Shown: positions 35,188-48,100 of the stretch, piece by piece
Layout: the number at the start of each line of letters is the position of its first letter
How positions within the stretch are numbered: position 1 is the first letter of the stretch
Source of the DNA: Halichondria panicea
Taxonomy: Eukaryota; Porifera; Demospongiae; Suberitida; Halichondriidae
DNA: 64,000 nt
Reading direction: 5' to 3'
Assembly: GCF_963675165.1 (NCBI RefSeq)
Contig: NC_087391.1
Coordinates: 3,243,001-3,307,000 of the forward strand
Position numbers and translations under genes: made by a program
Notes under the pieces: generated by a model
What the model saw: the letters and a program-made list of their open reading frames with translations, nothing else
The model's database searches: none
Told to the model about the DNA's origin: nothing

Positions 35188-35427
35188 TTAGGGTTAGGCG
35201 TCGGTTGTCCATATTCACATTCGCCAGGGGCTTAGTTTCTGCTGACACTTCGACATCTATAGATAATGTGGCCTGTAGCTGGTGATCGTCTTCACTGTTC
35301 ATCACCTGCAAAATTAGGTAATTCATCACTACACTACAAACCTATTCAAGGCAAATTTGGTACCGCTTCCACAGCAAACTTGTCTGCACAGGAAACTGTG
35401 CAATCACCCGTCACTATGTAGGAGTAC

Positions 35428-36417
35428 CAGGGGCGATCCTAGGATTCAGTCAATGGAGGTGCTCATTGCGCGCAAAGCGCGCCGCATAATTTAAACCACG
35501 CCCACTGCCCACTTCCGGGGGTCACGCCCCTTTTGTCGGCAACGCCCACTGTTTTCTAGATGGTGCACAGTACTGACAGTATATACAACAGTGCTAGTCT
35601 AGTGCAGTACAGTGCCATCAGCAAATCAAGAATGTTTATGACCAGAAGCTCAATTCGCCTGGGATGGCAAACTCTATCCAACTCTTCTTAAGGTATGTCA
35701 AATGTCAATGCAATCATGTCTAGTCTAATCTGTAGTCTAATCTGTGTAGAAGTGTAAGTGATGATGTGATGATGTAAGTGATGATAAACGTTTGTTCCTT
35801 TGTTTGATCTGACGACAGTCTTGATTCTTTTCTTTTCAGGCCACTAAAAGATTGATCAGCTTACCAGGAGGTGACAGGCAGCGTACAAAGTATGACCACC
35901 AGTACCTTGATGTTGAGGAAAAGAGACTTTGTAGTTTACATTGCAAACATTGATTATTATTAATTTATTGTACATACATGTAGGCTTAATTATATAATTA
36001 TACTATACATTCATGTACCTCATGTACCTGGATCCAAGAACCTTGTTGTGCTGCATGTTGTGAAGCAATCAAGTGTTCTATGTGTTTGATACAGCAAACC
36101 ACTTCCTGCTGCCTAGCCTTATTATTGAGCCCCTCCCCACTCTTAGCTTTACTAGTTCCCATGGATCCGGATATCCCAGTAACGATCGAAGTTTTTTAGG
36201 CCAGCTTAGCTAGCTAGCTAGATCTAACTGGTATAAAGTTATTGTAACTATCACTATTAAGCTGTAGATAGCTGCAGTAAGTGTAGCTTCCTTCTAGCCA
36301 GCCAGTGATGGTTGAACTATCTACTTGAGCTTCTCTGAGTCTGTATAGGGTGCTGGAGCACCAGAATCTGGATGGGGGTGCTGGAGCACCCTAAGCACCA
36401 CCCTGTGTACGCCCCTG
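35428..36417. mobile_element. hAT-like non-autonomous element
   Basis: Left end CAGGGGCGATCCTAGGATTC and right end (reversed) CAGGGGCGTACACAGGGTGG share the hAT-type CAGGGGCG terminus. The flanks share only AGTAC (35423-35427 and 36418-36422) rather than a full 8-bp duplication, so the call is tentative. No open frame of note inside. Confidence 0.6.
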
Positions 36418-36903
36418 AGTACAATTGCTTGGCCAAAACTGGAAGACCACTACCGCGACAGACACCAGGGAAAAGAATTCTCTATTTTCTGCATTTTATT
36501 AAAGTCTGACTGTCATTAATTAAAGTCTGACTGCAAACAAATGCAATTACTTACCTGGAGAGCACTGATGTATAATCTCAAAATAGTCTGAAAAATGCCA
36601 TTGTAACTGCCATTATGTTACAATAATTATATATAGTCATAATGAATAATGAGGTGCGTACGTGCATACGCTCAGATTCTCAAACTTGATTTTTCCATGG
36701 CGTCTTGAAGGATACACCTCCGTCTCATACACCTCCGTCTCATTCTCAGTCTCATTCTCACTTCAATGACAGGATGTTTGCTGAAAAATTCTCGGCCTAT
36801 ACACATGCCGATAATGGATAATACAAAAAGATACATAATTATGAGGCAGATCGTTCTATAATTAGGAGTGGTCTATAATTAATAAGTTACATGGCAAAAT
36901 TAA

Positions 36904-37492
36904 CCCTTTAACCGTCGTGAAGTGAAAATAATGTCTGTAAATTCTCTATGGGGTCTCCAGAGCAATAATACCAATAGAATACCCATACAACAAGGAATAA
37001 AATGGTGCAACATAACAACCACGGTTATTACGCTCACCCGTTTTCCGCCAGCGGTGAGATAAATTTTTTATGGATCAGCCTGCTTGACTAAGCTTGATTT
37101 TCAATATCAATTTGAAGTACAATACGTACATGTATTACTGTATCGGTGAACGATCTATGAAATTTACAAGCAAGACTGCTAATTCTATTTTAGCTTATAC
37201 TTACACTTCTAGCTATACTATACTACTTGCCAGAGTCACACAGTGAGTCATCTTTCACCGTCCTGGTCCATAGCGCTAGCGTCTAGGTCCATGTCATGCG
37301 TCCCAGACAGTTCATCAGCGTCTGGCATAAAGCTGGTAGAGGTATCCTACTATCCCCTCTGGCACTGTCATCACCAGAGGAGACATCGCCATGCTGTCCT
37401 CAAGCACATCGGCACAAGTAAACAGCGGTAAGATGCTAATGAAATTTTAACATAGCAATAGACTAAATTGCACGTGATCTCTTCCTCTATAT
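36904..37492 (+). mobile_element. piggyBac-type MITE, right end truncated
   Basis: TTAA at 36900-36903, then CCCTTTAACCGTCGTGAAGT, and internal blocks identical in order to the MITE at 2737 (CCAGAGCAATAA, ACCACGGTTATTACGCTCAC, TCGGTGAACGATCTATGAAA). The acidic exon remnant is at 37230-37400 on the minus strand. The GGGCCACG palindrome end is missing. Confidence 0.65.
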
Positions 37493-37589
37493 AGTGCAGT
37501 CCTGCAAAAACTTCCAAAATCATAACTCAGCATTAATTTTGATCACAACTTTACTATGAAACTTGTATTAAAATGAATCTCAGGTGCCT

Positions 37590-38226
37590 TCAATTATTGC
37601 TGAATTTGCAAATTATAAGCCCCGCCCACACGGTCGCCATGGTTCCGCCCACGCGTTCATTACTTCAACGTACCACTCCCTTTTCATTTTGCAGTAATTC
37701 AGCTAGTTTAGAGAAGTGACTTAGTCGGCGTTTAAAACACCCTCTAGTAAAGCTTGCGAGGCAATAGATGACTTCCATAAGCCTTCCTTAGCTGATTTAT
37801 CCTTGTACTTTGTCAAAAAATTGTTGACCGTGTCCCTGGGAAGCCTACTATCCAAGATGAGACTGCTACATCAAACAACTTTCTGTTATTTCTCCCTTGC
37901 AAAGACCAGGAGGGCTAAGCGCTAGAGTGAGTTGTTAGCTTAGATAGAACTAAGTATAATGAGCAGCAGCAATAGCTAGTAGACTTAGTGTTTAAACGCC
38001 GATTTTTCAATAGAAAAGTGAAATAGTGCTTGGACAAAACGGACCACCCCCACTGATCAATTAGTGGGCGGGGCTTCATTTTAATATTTTCCTACAGAAT
38101 GGAAGCCAGTGTTTCATTTCATCATAAAAGTTTTACACAGATTAATATACACAGTAAACAGCAGCAGGTTGAAGTGCCTCTTATAAATGTCTTTTTTATG
38201 TTGGTCCCAGTCCTTAATGCACCTGA
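37590..38226 (+). mobile_element. Truncated copy of the MITE at 53442-54111
   Basis: Nearly identical to 53464-54111 in the same orientation, from CTTCAATTATTGCTGAATTT to CAGTCCTTAATGCACCTGAG. The left terminal repeat is shortened to CTCAGGTG before the interior begins. One single-base indel (AAGCTTGCG versus AAGCCTTGCG) lies inside the interior reading frame. Confidence 0.85.
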
Positions 38227-38379
38227 GATGGTTTGCATTATATATGGTTTGCATTATATAACTACTGTGTGCAATAATTGAGTAAGGGGTTCTGGAGTTT
38301 TTGAACTGCCCACAAAAATTTACAAAATTTTGTGGCTTATGACTCATAATGCGTCATCATTTATGCGTTGCCGTGGTAG

Positions 38380-40207
38380 CACATAGCGCATTTCACTTCT
38401 CCATGTGGTAATATTCAGATGAAATCTTTGCAGCTCCCTTGTAGAGTTTACAAGCCGGCCTCCTAAGACTAAAAGACAGCGCCATTGTGCTATTGCAAGT
38501 GCTGCTGCAGCCAGAAAGCGCTCATCTCACACTCCAACAAGCACCACTACAGTGGAAGCTCCTACTTTGCCTGCTACTTGGCCCTACATTCAGTACAATG
38601 TCAACCACTGCTCCTGCTTCCTTACTGCTCCTGCTCCTGCTTCCTTTAGTCCTCTTACAACTATGAATCCACTTGACGTGTCGACTCTGGCTCTGATGAT
38701 TCATCCGAAGAATCAAGTGATGAAGACGCCAGATCAAAAGACGAAATATTGAAATATTGGACGATTTCTGTGATGAGTGGCTCCATGGATTAGATCGAGA
38801 TACTGAAAAATCACTGGCAATATTTCTGTGTCACACATTTACCAAACACATTTACCAAACACTTAGATATGCGATTTACAGAGTCAGCTCAACTTGCTTC
38901 AAATGTTATTGGAAGATCGGACAGATCAGTACGGAAATGGCGAACAATGGTGATTGAAAAGAAAGGAAAACTTCCCCGGACGAGACAAGGAAAGTATCAA
39001 AGAAAAGGTGTGTTATGGAATAATGAAGAACTATGTAAACTTGCTCGGAAATATGTTACTAACAATTCATCGGTACGGGGAAAACCCAACATGACCACGT
39101 ACGATTTTTGTCGGTGGGTTAATGAGTATCTTTTCCCTATCTGTTTCTACTTGCAAAAGATGGTTGCATGCAATGGGATTTGAAGTAATCACACCGCTCG
39201 ATGGGCATGAGAGGCCGGATGTTGTTGATGACCGCAAAAAGTTTTTAAATAGCTTGATTTTGTTAATTTGCTAAATGCACCCACTATTCCTCAGCCTCCA
39301 ACGGCAAACCGACGGGATAAAACTGTCTATTTTTTTCATGATGAAAGCAGGTTCAATGCCAACGATGATCAAGATTTTAAGTGGGGTTTGAAAGGAGAGA
39401 AGATAATGAGAAAGAAGAGTAAGGGTGCGGGTATAATGGTTTCAGACTTTATTGACGATAAGAATGGATTTTTGATGCTTAATGACGCTGAATACGAAAC
39501 TGCCAAGAAGACAAAACTGCCAAGAAGACAAACCCAAACATAAAGCCATACGCCAGAGAGTTTTTTGGAAAATAAGGAAGGGTATTGGAACCTTTCAAAA
39601 ATGATGGCGCAAATGGAGAGCTGTTGAAATAGCCGAGATTAAATATCCTCGTGAAAATGGTTGGAGATTGTGCTGGGTATTCGACAACAGCAGTGCCATG
39701 GAGGAAAACGCATCGCATTGAATCCACGAAACATGAATGCAAAGCCTGGTGGGAAACAGAAAATCCTTCGAGACACATCCTACAAAGGAAAAGAGCAACG
39801 TATGTACTACTTCAAGATCAACGGAGGGCAAAAATCTCTGGATGAGGGAAACTATATCACAACATGTTGATTTTAAGTTTGAGAAGTCTGAGATCGAAAA
39901 GTTTTTGATTAGACGCGAACTTAATCCTATAGAAAGAGTTTGGGCTCAACTGAAAAGATACACTCGTGCCCACTGTAACTATTCGATACAGTCGCTGCGA
40001 AAAAATATACCAGACGCATATGATTCAGTGACGCTAGAAAACATTCTTAACCATTACAGGAAGGTTAGACATCACATGTTTTGCTACCTGGAAGGAATGG
40101 TTCCTGGAAAAGAGCTTGACGACACGTTAAAACGTTACAAAACTGCTGTCAAATCTCACAGAAGTGAACAGATTACTTCTAACAGATTACTTCTCGCACA
40201 ATGTTGA
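38380..40207 (+). pseudogene. IS630-like DDE transposase in pieces
   Basis: Acidic lead (DSGSDDSSEESSDEDARSKD), then ILDDFCDEWLHGLDRDTEKS after discounting an 8-bp duplication (GAAATATT near 38745), MRFTESAQLASNVIGRSDRS and WRTMVIEKKGKLPRTRQGKY. The core reads VYFFHDESRFNANDDQDFKW (HDES catalytic Asp), SKGAGIMVSDFIDD, NMNAKPGGKQKILRDTSYKG, and RELNPIERVWAQLKRYTRAH (Glu) with QSLRKNIPDAYDSVTLENIL. The segment between the two Asp motifs is damaged and shortened, so the second Asp (usual FDH/DN box) is not visible. A second exact duplication (ATTTACCAAACAC, about 38837-38862) and others interrupt it. It is inactive. Confidence 0.78.
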
Positions 40208-40499
40208 TGCACAGGTGTGGACTGGAAGGCTGTTTAGTCAGCTGGCAGACAGCAAAGCAGGACCAGTGAAGAAAACAGTGTCGATCGATCAGTTTATTGG
40301 AGTTGATTAATGACATGACGAAGTCAAAAAGGCCCCACGTTTCGATTGTGAGTCAAGCTGCCAATTTTCACAGGTTCTAGACAAGCTGAAGAGTATAGAA
40401 AGCTAAAGAGTATAGAGTTCAGTCGCCACTTCTTAAGGTCAAAGGTCAACTAACATGGTCAACTAACATTTACTATTGCCCAATATTATACTCCACTTA

Positions 40500-41205
40500 C
40501 CAATACTCTGATTTGTCATTTATGGCTTCTGCTCCAGTGATTTCTGAATCTGATTTGTTTCCCATGCACTTTCATCACTTGATTCATAATTTGGAAGTTC
40601 AACAAATACAAGAACACATCAATACAGTAATTGTCCAACAGTGTAGGTAGGTCTGACACCCATTCTGATGTTACCACAGTTGAACAGTTCTTGATCACGC
40701 ATTTCCTAATGAAAAAATCATGACAGTTAATTATCGCCTACAGTTAATTATCGCCTTTACACTTGAAATTATTAGGAACCTTGAATACCATCCACTTAGC
40801 TGTGCCCACATACTCTCGACTCTCTGCTCGGTATCCATGAATGTAAGCTATAATGACATACCACATTAGCATGAGAATGGCCTTAGCAGTATCAGTACCA
40901 TTGTACTGACGTTCTCGGTACCGGTACCACAATCCATCCGAACTTTAGTAGGGCTGTTGCAACCCATAAAAATAATAAGAAAAAGTCTTAAGATAGCCAC
41001 CATCTTTCAAATAATATCGTGCAATTACGTCAAGGCAACCCTTATCCATATTATTTTTCTGCTGAACCTGGTGAACAGCACAACACATAACATATAAACA
41101 CTTGTAAGCCATCCACACATCCATGTATTGCAAATCCGAATTGTTTTAGCTTGTCATAACCGTCTATATGCTTGTACCCTACAAATGCAAACGATTAACA
41201 TTATG
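40500..41205 (-). pseudogene. Integrase-like transposon protein fragment (catalytic half)
   Basis: Read from about 41205 downward: AFVGYKHIDGYDKLKQFGFA then IHGCVDG, followed in other frames by DVIARYYLKDGG and WYRYRERQYNG. The HIDGYDKLKQFGFAIHGCVDG string is typical of a retroviral-integrase-like (rve) family frequent in aquatic animals. Frames are scrambled and later motifs are not visible. Its C-terminal counterpart type is seen separately at 52733-53380. Confidence 0.5.
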
Positions 41206-41209
41206 ACAT

Positions 41210-42460
41210 GAATTGCTCATGAATTGCTCCTTCTTTGCAGTCTTCGTGATCTTCGCACCCTAACACCATCTTTGTGCAAAGTACACATACAACCTATTGA
41301 CCCTTGGTGATTAGGAAATACCTCACCTTCCACATAGTACGGTACCCAACAGATTGCATTGATCCTTTCAACTCTTAACAATAACATCGCAATCTACATT
41401 ATGTACATGTACACAAACATTGTATTGGGGGTATACTGTTGGGGTCTCCTTGACAGACAGAGACGTTTAAATTGCTTCCTCAACAGTCAGGTAACACTAT
41501 CATGTCAGTACTTACCACAGAACTTCTTCAATCTCTCTACTATCGGTCGCCAGCAGCTGATTAACACACTATACATAATTATCAGTAATAATTATTAGCT
41601 AACACATCCATCAAGATCTCTTCGCCTACCTTAGCTACTGGCTACTGGGTAGTTTGCCTACCTTAGCTACTTGATAGTTCGCCTAACCTACTGGGTAGTT
41701 CACCTTTGAACTTTATGTTAATTATAATTAATGCCTACACGTGTATAGTAGGTGACTAGCTCGACTACTACCCAGTAGCTAAGGTATCAAGTAGCTAAGA
41801 TGACCGTAGAAAATGGTACTACTGCAAGATTTGTTCAGATATCAAGGTGTGACTGGAGAGAAATTTTCTTGAGTTATCCATGAAGAGTTTGATGGAAGGT
41901 ATATGACCTTGTTTGTGTATAGGTACAACATGCGAGGATCAGCGTTGTTTTGGATAGATTGAATGACCAAGAGTTATCCAGGAAAACATTGCATCGTTGT
42001 TGGTGCAGTCCGCAAAGCTGCTTCTCGATCAGTCCTGAAGACAGACGTGCTGCGAAGACAGACGTGCTGCAATGTTTTCGTTCATGGTAGGACTGTTGCA
42101 GGTCTTGTAACGAACGGAGAGTCTTTAGAATTATAGCTGTCATGTCTGACTCCAGGGCAAAATCTTCTTGTTGATTGATGCGCTAAGCATGACTTATACT
42201 AGTATTATAGTGTCCACTGATGGATCTATCTCTGCTACCATCCACAATCCTCCTGTTCCAATAACTGTGCTACAAGGCTACGTCCAAGCCGTAGCCACCA
42301 ACTTTAGAGTGGTCAGGTTGTGAAATGAAGTGATCGGCGAAATTTTTGGTCACGCCCACTTCCGGTATCGTTAGTTACGCCCCTTGTCTACTACTGAGCA
42401 AAGCAAACATAATCATGTGCTATCTGGCCTGCTATTTGAAATAGAATACTTTCACTGAAA
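41210..42460. other. No gene recognised; short repeats
   Basis: Several near-duplicated strings around 41600-41800 (CTACCTTAGCTACT, CTACTGGGTAGTT and their inverted forms ACTACCCAGTAGC, AGCTAAGGTA) form an imperfect inverted repeat. No coding support. Confidence 0.4.
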
Positions 42461-42467
42461 ATAACAG

Positions 42468-42740
42468 TCATGTGTCCTCCACATTACACTTACATAATAC
42501 TAGAATAGGCTTAGGCTTAACATCACACATAACAATTATTACAGTACCATGCGGAAAGATTGCAAATGTAGAGTTTAAGTCACACATGTCCTGGTGATAG
42601 TGCAGGATCATGAGATGGTTTAGCCTTTCTTGTGTCATTGTGCTTCTCAAATAAGTCTTAATGCGACGAAGTGCACTAAAAGATCTCTCAGAAGTTGCTG
42701 GTAAAATCAGCAACAATAACACTCGTTGGGCAGAAGTCAA
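42468..42740 (-). pseudogene. hAT transposase C-terminal dimerisation region
   Basis: Reads LPATSERSFSALRRIKTYLR then STMTQERLNHLMILHYHQD, the conserved hAT C-terminal (dimer_Tnp_hAT) motif. Only about 60 residues remain; no catalytic part is seen upstream, where a DIRS-like gag follows directly. Confidence 0.8.
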
Positions 42741-43527
42741 GGTAAGAAGTGCAGCTTTGCTTGAGCAACTGATTGATAGAGTTCACTGAATGAGTTCCGG
42801 AAAGGTTGGTATCTCTGCCCCTGCCGCCCCCAGTTCCCGTGAACGGCTCCCTCGAAAAATTGGCTGCTGCTGCCGCCAGAGAAGCCTCCACATGGTTCTT
42901 GAGCTTCTGCTCAAACCCTTCGCATTGGAGCTGATAGGTCATCGGTCATCGTCCTCAGCCAGCTCCCTGGCATCTTTGTTGAGGTCTTTACTACCAGTTT
43001 TCTCCTTTCCTTTGACAGGTTCGCTGAGGCATTTCCTAGCAGCCCGAGAGCTGTTTTCACAGCATTAGCTGACGCCTCAGGTGTGAGGTTTGAAAGTGGG
43101 GCTACTGCATCGCTGTCCTTAGTTGGAGGAGGTTTCCTGAGCGAATGCAGTCTGAAGACTGCAGCAGTGTTCTCTGACACGTCTTCTGGCTCGTCCCAGT
43201 ATCGGTAGGACTCATCCTGAAATCATTTGGGCAGATCGCCCATGAGGTTCCACTCACGATGGGGAGGGCTGGTACTGTAATTCCTCGGTATAGGGTACAG
43301 GGTCCAGTGTTCTCCAGGCGAGTGATCTCAAGGACTCTGTCCAGCTTGTCCTCGGAGCTCTGCTCCACTGTGCCAGGTCTGCTCCAGGTCTGCTCCATTG
43401 GATGATCGAGTATGGCGTCGATCTGTTGCTGGTCTATGCCGACGGAACGGAGGAGCTCTGCTCTTGTTGGGATACTGAGGGATGCGCGACTTTTATAGTG
43501 TGAGTACCACGTGGACAACGTGGGCAA
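42720..43527 (-). pseudogene. DIRS-like gag fragment
   Basis: Two overlapping frames. The first has SIPTRAELLRSVGIDQQQID and AILDHPMEQTWSRPG. The second has NTAAVFRLHSLRKPPPTKDS, then NAVKTALGLLGNASANLSKE and RRKLVVK, followed by GFEQKLKNHVEASLAAAAAN. The ALGLLGNASANLS(K/R)xRR block is, as I remember it, typical of gag proteins of DIRS-type (tyrosine recombinase) retrotransposons. Frame changes include a 10-bp duplication (TAGGTCATCGGTCATCG near 42936). No reverse transcriptase is nearby. Confidence 0.55.
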
Positions 43528-43849
43528 GGACGCACTTTCTATTTAGCTCTAGCTCTATTTAAACGAATGTGTAATCTACAAAAAAGCGGAATTGGAGGAA
43601 GTATAATTCACACACACAACACACCGCCCTTGGACTCCCACCTTTCAAGATGTATCCATCTCAAGTTCTCCCTTAGACATATTTCAGCATTACTGATAAC
43701 ATAGTACAAATCGATACGCTAGGCAACCCCATGACTGCTGAGCTTTTCATAGGGATCCAAAATTATTGGAGTGGTCTACTGATATCACGCGATTGCGTCC
43801 GCCGACTCCAGGCAGCGATCGTTTGGCCAAAGTACTCAACGAGCGCTGT

Positions 43850-44025
43850 GAAGTTGCAGGGAAATAAACCAAGGTTTGGTCCTAGCAGACAGCTCCAATG
43901 GGTGCTACAAGTGTATACAGGGAGAGAAGCCACACCAGAGGCTCGTTGAAAGCACCACCACGTCTATTTTGACAACTTTTTCACGTCTGTCAAACTGTTG
44001 GAAGACTTGGAGCTTAGGCTTCGGT
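43850..44025 (+). pseudogene. piggyBac transposase fragment
   Basis: LQWVLQVYTGREATPEAR precedes HHHVYFDNFFTSVKLLEDLE in another frame, matching the corresponding segment of the intact gene at 5795-8007 (WVLGDS...VYTG, HHVYFDNFFTNVKLLEDLL). It is a different, more diverged piggyBac lineage. No ends identified. Confidence 0.7.
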
Positions 44026-44489
44026 AAGCATAATTGAGGCAGAAAGCAGTAACGAATGGGTGGTGGTAGAACTTTATGAAGCCTCGGAGGAACCGACTTC
44101 GTGCTGGTGCTGGAGTACGCATAGATGCTAAAATATGCGAGAGTACTTCGATCTATTGAGAAGGACGAGTTTGATTTTGCATCGACGGAACGTTGTCCTC
44201 TCTGCTAGAGTCAGCATGCATTTCTACTGTGGTGTGCTATAATTGATGTACAGTTGTCAAATTTATTTATTTGTACTCTGTTCAGATATACCTTTCTTGC
44301 ACAAAAACGAAATATTCAAGATTATTATTTGGATTATTTGGTAAAGGGTTGTCAGACCTGCTGACCTGCTGAGAATGATAGTGTGCTTTAAATTGCACCT
44401 TGTTGCTGAGTAACGGCGGCACACTTTGCTGTAGCTAGTCGATAAGTAAAATGTATAATACAACTGCACCGCAGGTGCTGATGCCTCGG

Positions 44490-44640
44490 CCAAAGCTACA
44501 TAACAAAAAGCAGCACATGATAAACAATTCGATCATGATTGTTGTTAAAAACAAACGATGCAAAAGTTCAAGTCTAAAATTAATGGCTGCATTAGCAGAG
44601 CTAGTGTGCAGAGCTAACTACTATGCACCGCTGTTTCACA
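44490..44640 (+). repeat. Dispersed repeat, inverted copy at 51170-51310
   Basis: ATGATTGTTGTTAAAAACAA, CGATGC and TTAATGGCTGCATTAGCAGAG appear in reverse complement at 51210-51290. Function unknown. Confidence 0.65.
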
Positions 44641-44689
44641 ACAATGAAAATTCACCACTTAGTTTATCAGGATGTAGTACATGATTATG

Positions 44690-45000
44690 ACATGATTATG
44701 ACAAGATGATACATTCCACCAAACCACAAACCAGTGGAAGTTGGGGGCTGTTTTAGAGCATCCCGTTGTGGAGGGGGGGTTCCTAAGTATGTGAAAAATG
44801 TGACTGTGTGGAAGTATAGAGCATATGCTTTCCCTAGATCCAGTTTGATAAAAATTGATCGATCCCAGCACAAGCTGTATTGGTTTGTACAAGTACATCA
44901 TTGTAGACGTCATGTGAGGTGTCTTTGGCAAAAAAGTACCACTGCCGGAGAATGTGTTTCGCAAGACTAGTAACCGTTACTATTTGAAAAAAGTGTAAGC
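44690..45000 (+). CDS. Unrecognised short open frame
   Basis: An open frame of about 80-90 codons reads PPNHKPVEVGGCFRASRCGG, GVPKYVKNVTVWKYRAYAFP and IDRSQHKLYWFVQVHHCRRH. The composition looks protein-like (aromatics, few rare residues), but I know no family. It may be a transposon exon; GT-AG context was not resolved. Confidence 0.3.
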
Positions 45001-45126
45001 TCTTAGGTACCTATTGATAGGCGACTTAAATGGGACAAAATTTTTGTAAGTGAGTTTTAACTATTTCAAAGCAACACTTTTTAACATGTATTTTCTTGTA
45101 CACAATCAGGAATCAAATAAATAAAA

Positions 45127-48100
45127 TCAGTTATCGTTCTTCTTTTGCCTCTTTACAGGTGGAGGTCTGCATGAAATGGTGGATGGTGCTATGTAAACAT
45201 AGTGCAGTTTCATCATACATCGGAGCCTCTCCACACCATTTGGAATGTTGCGATATGTAACTTTTAAATTGTTAAAATAGGCGTGGATCGCCTCAGCCCC
45301 TTGCTCTCCCATGAGTCCTATTCCCACCTGCCACTGGTCCAGCCAATCAACCACATGCTTCTCTAGCATGTGCATCTTTGGTATGACGGTTGCTTGAGGA
45401 AATTGCTCCCGATAAAATGTCATAAAGGTGGAGATGTGAGTACCTTTGGAGTAAATTTACATGGTACGTTGTCATTTTACACAATTTAAATTTACCTAGG
45501 GAAGCAATTTCCTCCTGTGTGATCATATTTGATTATATATATTGTGACACTTGCTTAGGGTGACACAAAACTTCCGCTGGATCTTCTCAGCACTCGTAAC
45601 TATGGACGGCTCATAACTGCTTCTCAATGTTCCTCACCTGTAGAGTGATATTCAAAGTAAGTTTGTTTATAGTTAATAACATACCTGGAGGGTCCGGTTT
45701 ACGTGATTTCCCACAAACGTGCCACCATAGTACGTTTGTCTCCGAACATTGAAGTCTGCATCTAGAGCCTTAACAAAAGGTCCGTCCTCTCTCTTGTACC
45801 CTTTTGCTGTTTTCTTGTTAATGATAGTCCACTCAGCATCCTAATCCATAATTATGTACATAACTCATCGTCTTAGTTTACGCGTGCGAAGCTTTCTCCT
45901 CAAATTCTGAGCGGAGTGCTGTGAGTCGAGGATCGTCTTCCTCCTCACCTCCTCACCTTCACCAAACACACAGAGCAAGGCCACCAGGTCATTGAGTTGA
46001 GCCACTTCTTCGTTTACCCTATACATTTATTTTATTGCTTTATGTGTTCCATGTAAATTTAATCACCTGTCTAGCTCATCCTTGAGGGCTCTCTCTCTCA
46101 CAGAGTCACTCACAGAGGTACTCATGAAGTTTGAGTATGAAGGGCCACCCCTCTCGCGACTATCTTCAAACCATGAGACTGCATTGTCAAGCACATGACT
46201 CCATCAATTGGAAGAGCCGGTAAAATATCCCTAAACTGATGTGCAGGGCAGGCAAACCTGCATTTCCATTTTGGAATAAGGTGGGTGTGAATTAACAATG
46301 TAGATCTTACTTGATTCAAAGGGATGCATTTGAAAAAAGGTTCCCAAACACAATTGTTGAAGCTTTTGACGTTCTTTAGGATCCCTCTGGTGGTCTGTGA
46401 CCATACTGGCAGTGCTTCTGCTTTGAACAGTAGTGGGCAGGTTCCTTAGCTGTTCTGATGTTGTCAAGCACCACAAGTGTCAAGCACCACAAGCAACAGT
46501 GCCAACCTATTCAGAATTTCACGTAAAGTAAGGTATGCGTATATAGTTATTCCTTTTACCTGAAGCACCTGACAGCCCATATATGTTACACAGGAACTCA
46601 CAATCCCCGCTAAGGAATACTTGGATTGTTACAATTATAAAACATTCAGTTTTTAATATTCTGCTTAGTACCTCCATGTCTTGCTCTGTAGGCTGTCCAC
46701 CTCATCTTCGAACCTCTGTAGTGCGATCTTCAGGTTGGTAACGTTGTCGGGAGCCTCAGATATTAACAGGGGAATTAGGATGCTTATCTCCACCCAACTT
46801 GACCCAGAACTTGACCCAGATCTCGTCAGCAGGTATCTTCCCTTCATGCCAAGTAAGCCGGTGCACTCTAAAAAGAATAAAATGTTTGCACAGTCTCTTA
46901 ATTGGTTAATTAAATTGTACCTTCTCTCATCGTCATCATTGGAATTAAGAATGTGTTGGATCTTCTCCCAGAGATGTGGTGTATAACACATGGGAACATT
47001 CTTAATTTTCACAGTGTGCCGGCCATGCTTGACTGGAAATGTGAAGGGAACAAGCTGACACTTAAGATTATCTATTCCTATGAGAGAGTTAGCTTCAGCC
47101 CGCATCTTCTTCTCAGACGCAGAAGGAAAAATTAAAAGAGGTAAGTCATATATACATACATAACATATTCACCTTTTTATGATCCGCAGCTTGTTCCTGG
47201 GAATCATGAGAACAGACTGGATACCTAAACTTCGGCTGACTGAAAACGTAACCTGGAAGCATCAACTTATCCCGATCTTCCTTCCCTGCAGTCTTGACCT
47301 CGTTGCTCACCTCCGCTCACTCTCTTCCTGATGTCCTGCAGCTCACTACTGCGCCGTCTCAGGGTGGGGTGGTTTGGCTTGCAGTGCCGCTGGACACGCT
47401 AGGTGAGCTGACTTGCATCAGCTTGAGAGGCTGCAAAAAATATATAATTATAATTATGTCATTATTGTTTTTATTCTCACCCGTCCCCCTGTCTTCACCT
47501 CCAGAATGCTGGAGTTGCGCATGCTGCGCTTGATGAGGACAGTTTTCAGTTTCTTCAAATGGGGACAAGGACAGTTCTTCAGGTCTGCTGAGGGCTGCTG
47601 GTTTGAAGTGTGTGCATGCACACTTGCTGTCATGGTGGGCCTTGTGGTGTTTTAAGCACCCGTGTTTCCTGCACACACTGCACGTGACTCTCAAAATGAG
47701 GAGGTTGTATTGAGGAGGTTGTATTGCTTCAAGATCATCAAGGTGTCCTGATTGGCAACAAGGGCATGATGTCGTCTGAGACTCTTGTAGACACTGGCAC
47801 AGACAATCTGCACAGACAAGACTACCGCACGTCTTGAGTTCGATAGGTTTGTGTACTATCTTTTTACAGATAGGACAGTCAAAACAACCTTGTGACGGTA
47901 GTACTGTGTCTTGTTCGCAGAAGGAGCTATCAGCTGGATGGCTGACTGAAATGAGCCTTTTGCCGGTCTGCCGTTGCCGGTCTGCCAGGTTTGTATTGCT
48001 TCTTCGGCCTTCCCACCAACACTTAATGCTCGTACACACGGGGCAATCATCTTCTGTGTGACCAGTCCACGTAGCAATCACCTTTTTGGGGTTGTACACA

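Noticed and set aside
47359-48099. Stand-alone TRAF/RING E3 ligase gene
   Set aside because: The zinc fingers are preceded in the adjacent frame by RAG1-type strings and followed by spliced exons of a DDE-like core, so it is part of one larger gene.
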